Positions 51,040 through 62,640 of a stretch of 64,000 nt of DNA are shown in pieces. The notes under the pieces are model-generated. The model searched no databases. It saw nothing but the letters and a program-made list of their open reading frames with translations, and was not told the origin of the DNA. The position numbers were made by a program, and so were the translations under genes. Source of the DNA: Apodemus sylvaticus (lineage: Eukaryota; Chordata; Mammalia; Rodentia; Muridae); assembly GCF_947179515.1 (NCBI RefSeq), contig NC_067485.1:73603646-73667645 (forward strand). The letters run 5' to 3'. Numbering within the stretch: position 1 is the first letter of the stretch; the number at the start of each line of letters is the position of its first letter.

Positions 51040-51306
51040 AACAAGGGTGCTCACACTTCCATGCGCATGTGTGGAGGAGAGAGGAAGACAGATGATATTC
51101 TGTTCTGTCCCTCTCCACCTTTTTCCTTCAGACACGGTTTCTTGCTGGACTTAAGGATAGACTGGTGACAGCAAGCCCCAGCAATCCTCCTGTCTCCTCC
51201 CCCTCTTTCACTGGGATGTCAAATGCAGGCTGTCACACTTGGATGTTTTGTGGGAGTGCTGGGGATTTGAACCCAGGTTTCTGAGCTTGAGCAGTAATCA
51301 CCCCCT
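51040..51306 (-). mobile_element. Antisense B3/B4-like SINE
   Basis: tgcgcatgtgtggaggagag, ggtttcttgctggacttaag and gctggggatttgaacccagg. Confidence 0.6.
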
Positions 51307-51340
51307 CTATCCTGTGAGACAATTTCTCAATACCTTCAAG

Positions 51341-51391
<51 letters not shown>
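51341..51391. repeat. (TA)n microsatellite
   Basis: About 25 TA units. Confidence 0.97.
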
Positions 51392-51392
<1 letters not shown>

Positions 51393-51658
51393 CAGATAAG
51401 ACAAAAGTTCCTCCCAGATGATGACTGTTTATCCAGACCACATAGCCAGTCAGTGGCCTTGGGTGCAAACCTTGTCTTCTTATTGTCTTTTATACAGAGA
51501 CCACCTGGTCTCTCTCATCAAACTGATCTCATGAAATTATACAAGGATGTATTTTAACTGATCTAAAAATAAATGTTCTCTGTGCCTCTGGCTAGGAAAA
51601 ACAACCTTCATGTCAAATTTCCAGTCCACTTTTTTTTAAAGCGGTGCAGATGTCTATG

Positions 51659-51663
<5 letters not shown>

Positions 51664-51701
<38 letters not shown>
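51664..51701. repeat. (GT)n microsatellite
   Basis: About 18 GT units. Confidence 0.97.
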
Positions 51702-51703
<2 letters not shown>

Positions 51704-51729
51704 ATCCGAGAGATCTTAGTTGGAATGGA

Positions 51730-52530
51730 AGAGCCCAGAAGGTGTTTTTCTTTTTCTTCAAAGCTAGATCTCTTTGGAAGTAAGGAATGAAGGCTGAAGA
51801 TTACCCAGGTTCTCTGGAGCCAACTAGAGATGCTTTAGAACCCAAAGATCCAGAACTGAGACAGGTCACTCAATTTACTCTTCACTGTGGGCATCAGGGC
51901 TCAGGAGAGGCGCTTTAGAGTCCCAGTCCACTGTGATGCTTTTTCATCAGGCGTAACAGAAAAGTAAGTGGATCCCTTGGCATACGGTCGATGCTGGGGA
52001 AGATCTTCGTTTCAGAAGCCAAGCCGAGGGGGTTTCATGGCGGACCTTCTCAGCCGCGTTCCCTGCCCTTGCTGAGCCTCGTCACTAACCAATAAACAAG
52101 GCCCACGATGCCTCTTGCTTATCTCCTGTGGGATCTACTGAGACGGGCCTCGGGAAAGCAGCTGGTAGAGGCCTCGGGGATGAGGTCAGGCCCAGAGCTT
52201 CATTCCCGAGTGCCGTCAACTCCTCCCCAGCTCAGACGTCATCAGAGCTGAGAGCAGCTTTTCTTGTCTGAATATTTTCCGAGTTGTTGATTTTATAGTA
52301 CATCCAAACTAGGACTGATAGCATCTTTTGAGATGCCGCTGTTTCTGTTAGAGGCCTCAGTAGATGTGCTGAAGGACGAACATCTACCTGCTTCTTCTCC
52401 CTGTCTCCTCTCGTCCCTCAGTTCTGTGATGTCCAACCGCGAGCTCTGGACGGGTTCCTTAGCTTTGTTCCACAGGAGGTGGGAAGCGGCTCTAAGGGCT
52501 AACTGGTCCTTTCCTTCATGTGCGTGCGGG
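51730..52530. other. Prkcq intronic stretch, no recognised repeat
   Basis: About 800 bp free of recognised transposons; no exon found. Confidence 0.4.
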
Positions 52531-52536
52531 CGTGTG

Positions 52537-52722
52537 TACGTGTGTGTGTGTGTGTGTGTGTAGTGGGTAAGTGTGTGTGTGTGGTGGGTAAGTGTGTGTG
52601 TGTAGTGCGTAAGTGTGTGTGTGTGTGTGGTGGGTAAGTGTGTGTGTGTGTAGTGGGTAAGTGTGTGTGTAGTGGGTAAGTGTGTGTGTGTGTGTAGTGG
52701 GTAAGTGTGTGTGTGGGTAAGA
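52537..52722. repeat. GT-rich minisatellite with gtagtgggtaagtg unit
   Basis: About eight imperfect units, each a gtgggtaagtg (variant gtgcgtaagtg) plus a variable GT run (unit length about 20-28 bp). The apparent reverse frame of His/Thr/Pro/Leu is an artefact. Confidence 0.95.
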
Positions 52723-53082
52723 GGACTTCTTTGCAGGCCACTCCCTCTTTGAAAATATCTTCCCCATTTAAAAAAAAACCTACCAGAAGATACTTTTTGT
52801 TATTGGGGTGCAATCAGTCCCGACAAGGTCTTCTCTTTCTCCTTTTAAAACTGGAATCATATTTATTTGGAATTTTTAGAATGCACTGACTCTATCTTTT
52901 TATATCAATTTTTTTAAAAAAAAATCTAAAAGTGGCTTTCTTTATATATCTTAGAGTTGGGAATTCTACATATTTTCTGTCCATCACGATCTTCAACTAG
53001 GAACCATACATTAGTGGGCAATCATTGGTTCATGATATTGGCTGCAGAGTAGTCAATGGTGCCTACCCCTCTACATATATGT

Positions 53083-53112
53083 TCACACACACACACACAC
53101 ACACACACACCT
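53083..53112. repeat. (CA)n microsatellite
   Basis: About 14 CA units. Confidence 0.95.
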
Positions 53113-54060
53113 TAAAAAGGAACTGTACTCTTAAAGAGTGTATGTATGGAGACTGGCTTCCCCAAACATGCCTAGGTCAGTAGTTTGACCTGCTGCACAG
53201 GGAGAGCATCCTCACCAGAACACATCTGGAAATAGATACTTATATCTCATTATGTGATTGGTTGGCTGTTTATTCAGATGGCAGGACCACACTCTGTAAA
53301 CACCAAAGCCTCAGCACTGACCAAGGCTCTGTACTGCCTGCTGTCTGCAGAGAGCCATGCGCAAGACAATGGAAGTCCTAATGGAGACGCCAGGTCATGA
53401 CTGTCCAAGGACAGGCTCTTGTTGGTTTCCGCCCATTCGGCCACCTCCTTCCCAGACCCCTTTCCTCCCTGCCCCCATCTCCCTCCATCTGTAGTGAGTC
53501 TGGAAGGTGGACATCTAACTTGTGAGGGTTGTATGTTAAATATGGCTCAACTGTGTTTGGGGAAGTTTGAGGACTTTAGTGTAGTAGCCTCCCTTTGAGA
53601 GCTCTGACAGGAGAGAGCAAGATACTACTGTGCAGGGGCGAAGGTTTAAACTCATGAAGGGGGCAGAGGAGAGGTCCGCAGAGGAGAGGTCTGCGTGCCT
53701 CTGTAGGCTTCCGTTAGGAGTTTTTGTACATGTTATGTGAACCTTCCAGAAAGAGCTTCCTTTTCCCACTCAAGAGGAAACATACAAGCATGTCTAGGTG
53801 ACTCAAAATGAAAGCAAGAGGTACAAAGGGGACAAATGGTGGAGAAAGCAGAATAAGGTTGTCAGCGTTGAATAATGGAGGAGAGAGGAAGCCATAGGAA
53901 GTGTAAAGGTAGGGGCAGAAGAAGGGAGGTGAGACCAGATCCGTCCGGCTTCCGGGAGCAGCTGTCATGGTGGAAAGGGTTCCGGGTGGAGACTTTTCTA
54001 CCCAGACATTTTCACATCATTCAACTGCAGTGCTTAGATTAACTGGGCAGTGAAGCAAAG
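53113..54060. other. Prkcq intronic stretch, nothing recognised
   Basis: No exon or confident transposon. A short tandem gcagaggagaggtc duplication lies near 53664-53692. Confidence 0.4.
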
Positions 54061-54080
54061 TCAGACAGAGCGCGGTTTAC

Positions 54081-54143
54081 CTATAGACAATTCCTTTGGA
54101 ATGAAGGAACTGAAGAGCAAGGATGATCTCCGCAGCATAAAAC
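54081..54143 (-). CDS. Prkcq: Prkcq coding exon: alpha-E helix and start of catalytic loop (residues 482-503)
   Basis: This 63-nt exon lies between acceptor tcttacag (AG at 54144-54145) and donor gtaaac (54075-54080). Its first base completes Thr482 and its last two bases (AG) begin Arg503, so the Y-R-D catalytic motif is split by the following intron. The translation runs FYAAEIILALQFLH then SKGIVY. This is the alpha-E helix and entry into the catalytic loop; AGC kinases use YRD in place of HRD. The exon is a multiple of three in length, so skipping would keep the frame but delete 21 residues of the C-lobe core and should inactivate the kinase. The upstream intron carries a roughly 90-bp CA tract on the plus strand (UG in the transcript) ending 95 nt before the acceptor, see findings. 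Confidence 0.96.
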   Translation of the reverse strand, partial: VLCCGDHPCSSVPSFQRNCL

Positions 54144-54237
54144 CTGTAAGAAAGACAGCCAGGACACAGCATGAGGACAGGGCAGCAGGGACCAACCCCC
54201 AAGCCTCGTGATTGTCTACATGGATTCAACTAAACGG

Positions 54238-54269
<32 letters not shown>

Positions 54270-54291
54270 CACACACACACTCACACTCACA

Positions 54292-54327
<36 letters not shown>
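54238..54327 (+). repeat. (CA)n/(CTCA) microsatellite just upstream of the 63-nt Prkcq exon
   Basis: CA units with several CTCACA interruptions. In the minus-strand transcript this is a UG-rich tract ending 95 nt before the exon at 54081-54143. Confidence 0.97.
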
Positions 54328-54329
<2 letters not shown>

Positions 54330-54892
54330 TAATTCCAGTAAAGACAATATCATCCACTCTATACTTAACTCAAAGGCTCAGGCAGCCCAGAGAGCATAAA
54401 ATAAGAGCTGGCTTCTTCAGTTAACATCGTCTGAGCTGTTTACTGGTCTTTTAAGCAACATTGCCCATATGATCATAAGACCCATGAAATGTAAGAAATA
54501 GCGCAGGATGTAAGAAAATAACTTCCTCTTTTATTTTAAATTCTGCCTGGAGCCCAAAGTCCTGCATGCCAGTCATTCCCAACACATCTAGCAGGAATGT
54601 CTTCATATTAATGACGTTAGGCATGGGCCTGAGAGGTGGAGGAAAGGCTATTAGAAGATAGAGAAGGGTACGCTGGTCCTCGTCTTCAGTGCTGACAGGC
54701 TTAAAGAAAATGCATTTCTGTCTCTCCCGTAGGATTACATCAGACATAGGGCACAGGTTCCTGGGAGTGAGATAGGCTGCAACCCAGGAGGAATGCAACA
54801 CCAGAACAGCACTTAGGACACAATAGGCAGGCAGCAGGTGTGCAAGTTAGCTTCATGCTTTATAGAACCCTCAGGGACAAAATGGTTCATAT

Positions 54893-55202
54893 CTAATACA
54901 CAGACATACACAGACACACATGCAGACACACAGGCACACACAGACATACACAGACACACACACAGACACACAGGCACATACAGACATACACAGACACACA
55001 CACACAGACACACAGGCGCACACAGACATACACAGACACACACAGACACACAGGCACACACAGACATACCCAGACACACAGACACACAGGCACACACAGA
55101 CATACACAGACACACACAGACACACAGGCACACAGGCACACACAGACACACAGGCACACACAGACATACACAGACACACACACACACACACACACACACA
55201 CT
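54893..55202. repeat. CAGACA/CAGGCACACACAGACATA higher-order repeat
   Basis: About 310 bp of CA-based sequence in which cagacatacacagacacaca and cagacacacaggcacaca alternate with a period of about 40-60 bp. All frames across it are artefacts. Confidence 0.95.
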
Positions 55203-55489
55203 CATGTACCAGTGTGCAATGCTTGGTGATTTCTGTGCTGCAGAAACCTGATAATCTCAGGCGCTTGGCTGAAGGTGCCTGAAGACAATGGGCGTGGCCA
55301 GTGCTCCCTTCTAGAGCTGATAAAACAGCCACATTGCTGGGGTTTTGCAGCAGCTCCTGGACCAAGCCCATCCTTCAGTCCAGTTGAACCTCACTCACAC
55401 AAAGCGTTTACAGGGGGTACATGATGAATGGCTGAGATCAAGAAAAAGAAAGCTAGTATATGGTTATCTTTGTAAACAATATTGATTGA

Positions 55490-55620
55490 TTGCATATCAT
55501 GATGCATTTGTGGCGATCAGAGGATAACCTATGGGAGTCTGGGACAGGACTCAGTTCCTCAGTTTACAGAGCTAACTTGCCAGACTTAGCTGTAAATGAC
55601 TCTAATTCCCATGCTTCCTT
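55490..55620 (-). mobile_element. Possible antisense B3/B4-like SINE
   Basis: tttgtggcgatcagaggata and gggagtctgggacaggactc; diverged. Confidence 0.4.
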
Positions 55621-56119
55621 TTACTCGTATGTCACTGTGGGTTTGTCAAGAGGGAAGCAGGACCCCTGGCTAAGGAAGACCACCTGGAGGTGAGCTGTGG
55701 GATCCAGCCATGGTCCTACCAGGGGAACAGCGGGCTCTAGTCCTCTTGCATCTCTGGTTACTTGATGCTAGAGCAGGTGAGGGTTTATTCTCAAATGCAG
55801 GAAGGGCTGACTGCTTTATAATTTTGCACTGGCTTTCCCATGGCAGGCTGCAGCTTGGGTCCACCCTCAGGGCCACCCGGGATATCATTCCTATTCCTTT
55901 TCACTGCCCTTTCCAAAGGATACACAGTTGCATCTGTGCTCAGTGATGGATTGGAGGGGCTTCCTATGGACTGAGGCCCATTTGTAGCACATGGAAGAAG
56001 GGGTGGATTTCAGTTTCACAAAATGGAAGATTCCTGCCTTGTTTGACACTATCCCCAAGTGTTTATCTTGTTCTGGGACTTACAGGTGCCAAGAAAGAAA
56101 GTAAGAAACATGACACGAG

Positions 56120-56330
56120 GGGGCTAAGAGTGCGGCCGTGTGGTTGAGTACTCTTCCAGAGGACCCAGGTTCAAATCCCAGCATCCATGTCAGTTTGGTT
56201 CACAATTGCCTGTATCTATAGTTCCAAGGGACCTGACACCTTATTCTGGATCCTGTGGATACGTTGTGCACATGTGCACATACACACATCCAAACACACA
56301 CACACACAATCATTAAAAGTAAATAAAAAT
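56120..56330 (+). mobile_element. B2-type SINE
   Basis: gggggctaagagtgcggccg, actcttccagaggacccagg, ttcaaatcccagcatcc, CA tail. Confidence 0.75.
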
Positions 56331-56416
56331 GAACATCTGAGAAAACCCACCGGTAGGTGCTGGGTGCACAGAAAACAAAGAATACAGAATGTCCCAAATC
56401 CCAAGCAGGGCACTTA

Positions 56417-56509
<93 letters not shown>

Positions 56510-56529
56510 CTAGGGGAAAAACAACCAAT

Positions 56530-57839
56530 ATAATTTTTTTTTAAGTACGGAAAGAAAGTAAAGAAAAGAAAGTTGACTTTGTGAAGAGATTAGATAATTT
56601 TAGAGAAAAAAAATTCTATCATTAAATTTCCAATGAAAAGACTGTTAAAATACTTGAGCTGGGTTATACTTTTGAACCCCATGGCATGGGGGAATCCCAG
56701 TGAGAGGATGGGTCACACACTAAGGGCCTTGTGTGTTGTGATCCAGCTGATGGGTCAGTGGACAGTGTGGAGCACTTCGCAGTGTGGATTATACACTTGC
56801 TTGAATCAGACACAGGATGGTGTCTGATTCTCTTAGTCCAGGAAATAGGACACGGGCCCTCCATGTTTTGTGATGCTCAAACAACAATCACTGAGTATGT
56901 CCTAAGGGTGACAGCCCAGGTCCTCCATCAGAGTCCTCAGCCTTGTCATCAAGATTGCATATTACCCTCACGTCCATACATCACTCGTGGCCAAGGTAGT
57001 CATAGTTTTTGAGCATGGAGCTCCTAGCACAGGATACTTGGCCCAGTATTAGAAATACAATGCTCACGAGAAGTAACCAACAGAGAGGTTGCCTAATTCT
57101 CAGGTCATGGGTGACAGTATCGAATATCAGGGGTCTCATATTCCTGCCAGTTCACGTTCCACCAACAATGTGAGACACCATTTCTTCAAGAAAAAGTTAC
57201 AGCTCTCTGAATGCCCAGAATGCTTAAGAGTTTTAAAGAGTCACAGAGTTACTAACCCATGAAATGTGGAGGCAGCAGAGTTTGTGCGTGAATTTGCACT
57301 CAACCGCATCGGAGTGACTTTTTAAAAAACAGAATTAGCTTTATGTCTGGAGCGGAGACTAATCAGGCTGTCGAGGCAGACGAGGTAATGGTCCAAAGTG
57401 TTCTGGCCTGTGGTGGCATTCAGTTCCTCCCAGCTGCACTGAAGCCACATTTCCCCAGAACAAGCCAAGCTAAATATCATGGCAATTATCTTGATAATTC
57501 AAGTAAAGCTAAGTATCTACCTGCTTCTTCCAAAGTTGATGCAGATGTAATTTCTAGGTTCAACTACTCGAGCCACAGCCCACGCATGTGTGCACATGTG
57601 AGCCAGAATTGTCAACTGAATCATTGTGACTTAGCCCTGAAATTTCAAACGTGGCTTAAGAGTGGCCATTTCCCTCATCTGGAGGCTCCTGTTTGTGCCT
57701 GGTACTCCTTTCTCCCGGTGACTAATGTTCGAATAGTTTCCAACCTTTAGCAATAGAGTTCACTCAAAAACTCTGCTGGCCTTGAATAGGACACAACACT
57801 GATATCTTCCTTGCATATGGGTGATTAAAATTACATGAT
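56530..57839. other. Prkcq intronic stretch, nothing recognised
   Basis: No exon with AG/GT borders and PKC similarity, and no confident repeat. A 135-codon plus-strand frame (57343-57750) has no family resemblance. Confidence 0.4.
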
Positions 57840-58133
57840 GGGGGATGTGGCTGGTAAAGTCCTTGCCTTGTAAGCATACAGACCTAAGTTCAAATGCCAG
57901 CACCCAACCATGGTGGTAGATATGTGTAATACCAGTGCCAAGGAAGTGGAGACATGGATTGCTGGGGTTTCTTGGACAGCCAGTCTAGCTTATTTGGTGA
58001 GCCCTAGGTCCTAGTGCCAGACCTGTCTCAAAAAGACAAGGTCCTGAAGGATGACACAGGAGGCTGACCCCTAGCCTCCACAGGGATGTGCACACATATT
58101 CACGTGCACACACACACACACACACACACACCA
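57840..58133 (+). mobile_element. B3-like SINE with CA tail
   Basis: gggggatgtggctggtaaag, cctaagttcaaatgccagca, cctgtctcaaaaagacaag, then about 13 CA units. Confidence 0.75.
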
Positions 58134-58366
58134 ACCACACATAAAAGCAATTGGTAAGACCATCTGTAAGAATACCGAGGAGATGGGTCCTTTGTATTGT
58201 CAGGCTATGGATGGGGCCCTGCAGTGTTTTTCTTAGATTTCACAGTCCAGACATAGTTATATAGTGTCACAATTTATTTACTTCAGGCTTGGAAACAGCG
58301 GGTAAGAGAAACTAAAGGGAAAAAAAAATGTAACTCCATCCTGTTGGGGTAACATTTTTGTACATT

Positions 58367-58830
58367 GTGTGAAGGTTGCCTTTCTGTTATTCAATTGTTT
58401 ATGTACCGGCAGAGAGCTGGCTGCTGGGGGCAGATTTTGGTATTGCTATTTGTCCGGCACATCACCTGCCTCAGTATTCTATAAACATACAGCTTCTACA
58501 CTTGCTGATTGGTTTAATAAAAAAGTGCTGGCCAATGGCTAGGCAGAAAAGGGAAGGCAGGACTTCCAGTCTGAGGGCGGGTCTCTGGAAGAAGCAGAAG
58601 CGGGAAGATTTGCCTGTGGCACACAGACGTGGCTGGACATATCGAGACTGAGAGAGAGGTAAAGAAGGAGCCACGTGGTGGGTTGAGAGCTAGGATAGTA
58701 GGGTAAAGCTAGGTGAGTTAGCGGGAAGCTAGCCCGAGCTAAGGGCAAAGCAATAATAAAAATCAGTAAGTCTATGTGTCATTATTTACACTTCTGGTGG
58801 GTCCAGAAAGTTCCGCTCTAGCATCCTACA
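58367..58830 (+). mobile_element. RMER-type ERV solo LTR
   Basis: gctgattggtttaataaaaa, ggccaatggctaggcagaaa, cgggtctctggaagaagcag, cagtaagtctatgtgtcatt, ending tagcatcctaca. No internal retroviral genes. Subfamily not assigned. Confidence 0.65.
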
Positions 58831-59254
58831 GATTCCGCACATTATTCTCCTGACCGGGGCTCTGTAAAAGTTGGGGGTCTAAAGGAGGGACTGTATTCTT
58901 GGATCACTCAACCTAGCTCAGTCTGGACTTTCCCATTCGGCAGGGCTTTCTGTAGCAGCCCTGAAGCGGCCCAGGTCAGCTGGACCTGACTTGCCTTGAG
59001 CAAACCCCGTTTTGTTTCTCGGGTCTGTCTCTGGGTCTTTTCCTTTTTGATACTAAGTTTTTCGGTGTGGCCTTGACAGCCCACTACAAGCAATCATGAG
59101 TTTCCTCAGCACCACCAGATCCCTGAAGACCCCAGTCTGAGTAAGGATCAACCAAACCAGTTTGTGCAATGCCTCTGGGCTATGCACTTCTTGCTGGCAG
59201 CTGTTGACTTGTCCTATAAGCTACTACCAGCACCCTGAGAACTTTGAATTCTAG

Positions 59255-59375
59255 TGTCGTGACACATGCCTGTAATTCCAGCACTTGGGAGGCTGAGGCA
59301 GGGGCTCACAGAAAACAGCCTGGGTTCCGGAGCTGTGAAAACAGCTTGGGTTATAGGGTGAATTCAAAGTCAGTA
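59255..59375 (+). mobile_element. B1-like SINE
   Basis: cacatgcctgtaattccagc, acttgggaggctgaggcagg, acagcttgggttatagg; the middle is rearranged. Confidence 0.6.
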
Positions 59376-59471
59376 AGAATTTATGTTGGGGTTTGGAGTT
59401 CAGGAATCCCATTTTTGAGTATAGATAGCTTTAAAGCAAAGTTTAATCCCATGACTGAAATATACATACAT

Positions 59472-59660
59472 ATAGGGCTGGAGAGATGGCTCAGCAGTTA
59501 AGAGCACCACCTGCTCTTCCAGAGGTCCTAAGTTCTATTTCCAGCACCCACGTGGTGGCTCACAACCACTTGTAGTGAGACAGTGTACTGAAGTGTACTG
59601 AAGATAGTGACAGTGTATTCACATACATAAAATAAATAAATCTTTAAAAAATGAAAAAAA
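59472..59660 (+). mobile_element. B2 SINE, full length with A-rich tail
   Basis: agggctggagagatggctca, ctgctcttccagaggtccta, cacgtggtggctcacaacca, acataaaataaataaatc. A 10-bp duplication (gtgtactgaa) is seen near the 3' third. Confidence 0.93.
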
Positions 59661-59809
59661 AACATAGAAATTATAGGCTATCCCGTAAGTGACTTCCGGC
59701 TATCCCGGACCCTTCAGAGTTGCTATCCAAAGCTCTGCCAACCGGAAAAGTGCAGACTGAAGTAGATAGAGCCCTCCAAGAGGAAGAGGCTTGGGGGTAA
59801 CTGATGCAG

Positions 59810-60035
59810 CACGGGCTTTGTCAAGTCTTAGAGCTGAGTTTGAATCATCTTTATTTCCAAAGGGAGTTCACTAACCTCTCCCGGCCTTCATTTTATTTTT
59901 GAAATCAGGGCCCTGGCACCTCATAGGATTGTTCTCAGTGTTAAACGAGAGGGTTATTTGTAGAAAGTGAACTTAGAGCTAGCACCTTAGATGCACCGAA
60001 TAACCGGCGGTAGCTGTAGTTATTGTAAGAAAATG
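59810..60035 (+). mobile_element. MIR SINE
   Basis: gagctgagtttgaatcatct, ttcactaacctctcccggcc, ggcacctcataggattgttc, ttagagctagcacctta follow the MIR consensus order; an ancient mammalian repeat. Confidence 0.75.
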
Positions 60036-60098
60036 AATGAACTTAGTTATTTCTAAGAAGCAAACATAAGCAAATGCTTTTTCAAGAGTGAACAGCCC

Positions 60099-60915
60099 TG
60101 AGAAGCACCTGAAGAAATGTTCAACCTCATTAGTCATTAGGGAAATGCAAATCAAAACAACCCTGAGATTTCACCTCACACCAGTCAGAATGGCTATGAT
60201 TAAAAACTCAGGAGACAGCAGGTGTTGGCGAGGATGTGGAGAAAGAGGAAGACTCCTCCACTGCTGGTGGGGTTGCAAATTGGTACAACCACTTTGGAAA
60301 TCAGCCTGGTGGTTCCTCAGAAAACTGGGCATGTCACTTCCAGAAGATCCTGCTATACCACTCCTGGGCATATACCCAGAGTATTCCCCAGCATGCAATA
60401 AGGATACATGCTCCACTATGTTCATAGCAGCCCTATTTATAATAGTCAGAACCTGGAAAGAACCCAAATGTTCCTCAATGGAGGAATGGATACAAAAAAT
60501 GTGATATATGTACACAATAGAGTACTATTCAGCCATTAGAAACAATGAATTCATGAAATTCTTAGACAAATGGATGGAGAACATCATACTAAGTGAGGTA
60601 ACCCAGTCTCAAAAGACCAATCATGGTATGCACTCACTGATAAGTGGATATTAGCCTAGAAACTTTGAATACCCAAGACATAATCCACATATCAAGTGAT
60701 GTCCAAGAAGAACAGAGGAGTAGCCCCTGGTTCTGGAAAGGCTCAGTGCAGCAGTGTAGGGCAATACCAGAACAGGGAAGTGGGAAGGGGTGGATGGGGG
60801 AACAGGGGGAGGGAAGAGGGCTTATGGGACTTTCAGGAAGTGGGGAGCCAGGAAAGAGGAAATCATTTGAAATGTAAATGAAATAATATATTGAATTAAA
60901 AAAAAAAGAAAATAA
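60099..60915 (+). mobile_element. 5'-truncated L1 with 15-bp target-site duplication in a Prkcq intron
   Basis: Begins in the ORF2 C-terminal region (tgagaagcacctgaagaaat) and runs to a rat-type 3' UTR (ctggttctggaaaggctcag, ggaaatcatttgaaatgtaa) and an A-rich tail (60899-60915). A frame open from 60088 ends at a TGA where related copies have TGG (...EEWIQKM stop). The exact 15-mer aagagtgaacagccc flanks it at 60084-60098 and 60916-60930. It is antisense to Prkcq. Confidence 0.95.
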
Positions 60916-61366
60916 AAGAGTGAACAGCCCCAGCTCAGCTCTTGAAAGAAAGAGGGAAACGGAATTGGAATTTCATGTCCTGAGCTCTCTTGGCCCTGCT
61001 CCTCAGCTGAGAGAAAACACAAAGGGGCTCTGAGAGGCACTTTGGGCTGAGTTCACATTACAAGGCCCTTGCTCTACCTTAGCTGTACAAGGGGCCTTTC
61101 CAGCAGGGCAGGAGCTCAAGCTTGAATGGGATGGGGTATGAGAGGCAATTCATGGTAGTTCATGGACTCCTGGTATGGAGTTCCATACCACGAGCTCTAA
61201 TATCTGAGCCCAGACCAGCCTGCTGCTACCCGGTTGAATGATGAGGCCCTACCAACCCAGGGCTCCAGTGAGACGTTTCTGTGAGAACCTTGACTAAACG
61301 ACACATATTTTTATGTATTTTTTCCTTTCCTTGGGGAAAAGTTGAAGTTAATAGAGATGCCTATAC

Positions 61367-61760
61367 TGTCTGGTTTTGTGTGTCAATTTGACACAAGCTG
61401 GAGTTATCACAGAGAAAGAGGCCTCCCCTGAGGAAGTGCCTCCATGAGATCCAGCTGTGGGGCATTTTCTCAATTAGTGATCAAGGGGGGAGGACCCCTT
61501 GTGGGTGGTGCCATCCCTGGGCTGGTAGTCTCGGGTTCTATAAGAAAGCAAGCTGAGTAAGCCAAGGGAAGCAAGCCAGTAAGGACCATTCCTCCATGGC
61601 CTCTGCATCCGCTCCTGCTTCCTGACCTGCTTGAGTTCCAGTCCTGATTTCCTTTGGTGATGAACAGCAATGTGGAAATGTAAGCTGAATAAACCCTTTC
61701 CTCCTCAACTTGCTTCTTGGTCATGATATTTGTGCAGGAATAGAAACCCTGACTAAGGCA
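61367..61760 (+). mobile_element. ORR1-type MaLR solo LTR
   Basis: tgtctggttttgtgtgtcaa, gatccagctgtggggcattt, ggtggtgccatccctgggct, cctccatggcctctgcatcc, aataaaccctttcctcctca, ending cctgactaaggca. Confidence 0.88.
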
Positions 61761-62415
61761 GTGCCCATTCAGCACATTGTACTAAGATCTATGCAACACT
61801 TCTAGGTAATCTGCATTAATGGGAGGATGCCAAGCTTTTAAACTCCCAGGCAATATGACTGCCCAGAAAAAAATACAAACCCTCATACTTATATAATTGA
61901 GGGAAAGAGAGGAACCTTCTTTTGGATGTCCTTCAAGCGATGGGACTTACAGCTAGCTTCCTTCGGGATTACCATGTTTCCAGAAGAAAGATAGAACAAA
62001 GGGTGGGGCTTCCTCTGCTCAGACAGCTCTTGGGTATGTTTGCAGAGCTTGGCTATTGAAGTGCAGGTGTTTATGGTACCCAGAAGCCCAGAATAGAATG
62101 TTTGAATTAATTCTTCCATGGGCTGGCAGGATGGAAGAGTAGAGAGGCTGAAAAGGTCTGAAGAGAACATGTCTTATGCTGTTTAGAATAAGCGATGGAG
62201 GTGGTAGGGCGATGTGTTTTGATTGGTCATTTCACTTGGTTTCTGAAATGTGCGCCTCAATTCTTTGAGGCAAAAACCGCTTTGGGATGCTCAGAGGAGA
62301 GACAGGACAGAGTGAAGTCAATTGTGATCCCTGGGGCTCAATCTTGGCATTCAGAGTAAGACATAGCTTATTGCCAAGAGGTCCTTTAAGAGTGACATCT
62401 ACATTAGAAAGGTAT
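61761..62415. other. Prkcq intronic stretch, nothing recognised
   Basis: No exon or confident repeat seen. Confidence 0.4.
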
Positions 62416-62417
62416 CT

Positions 62418-62548
62418 TAGGGCTGGCAAGATGGCTTAGCCAGGAAAGGCACTTGCTGCCAAGTCTAATGACCTGAGTTAGATCCCAGATTCCACACTGA
62501 CTCCCAAGGGCTGTCTTGGGAACCTCTACACACACACAGACACACACA

Positions 62549-62590
<42 letters not shown>

Positions 62591-62640
62591 TGCACGCACG
62601 CACGCACACGCATACGCATACGCACACGCACACGCACACC
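62418..62640 (+). mobile_element. B3-like SINE with CA/CG-rich tail
   Basis: agggctggcaagatggctta, gacctgagttagatcccaga, then (CA)n and cacgcacgcacgcacacgca-type units to 62640. Confidence 0.75.

Noticed and set aside
62221..62280. Minus-strand sequence ending cagaaaccaag, resembling the ...TFQTK end of the missing Prkcq exon
   Set aside because: It is not followed by a GT donor and the upstream residues do not match the PKC N-lobe; chance resemblance.
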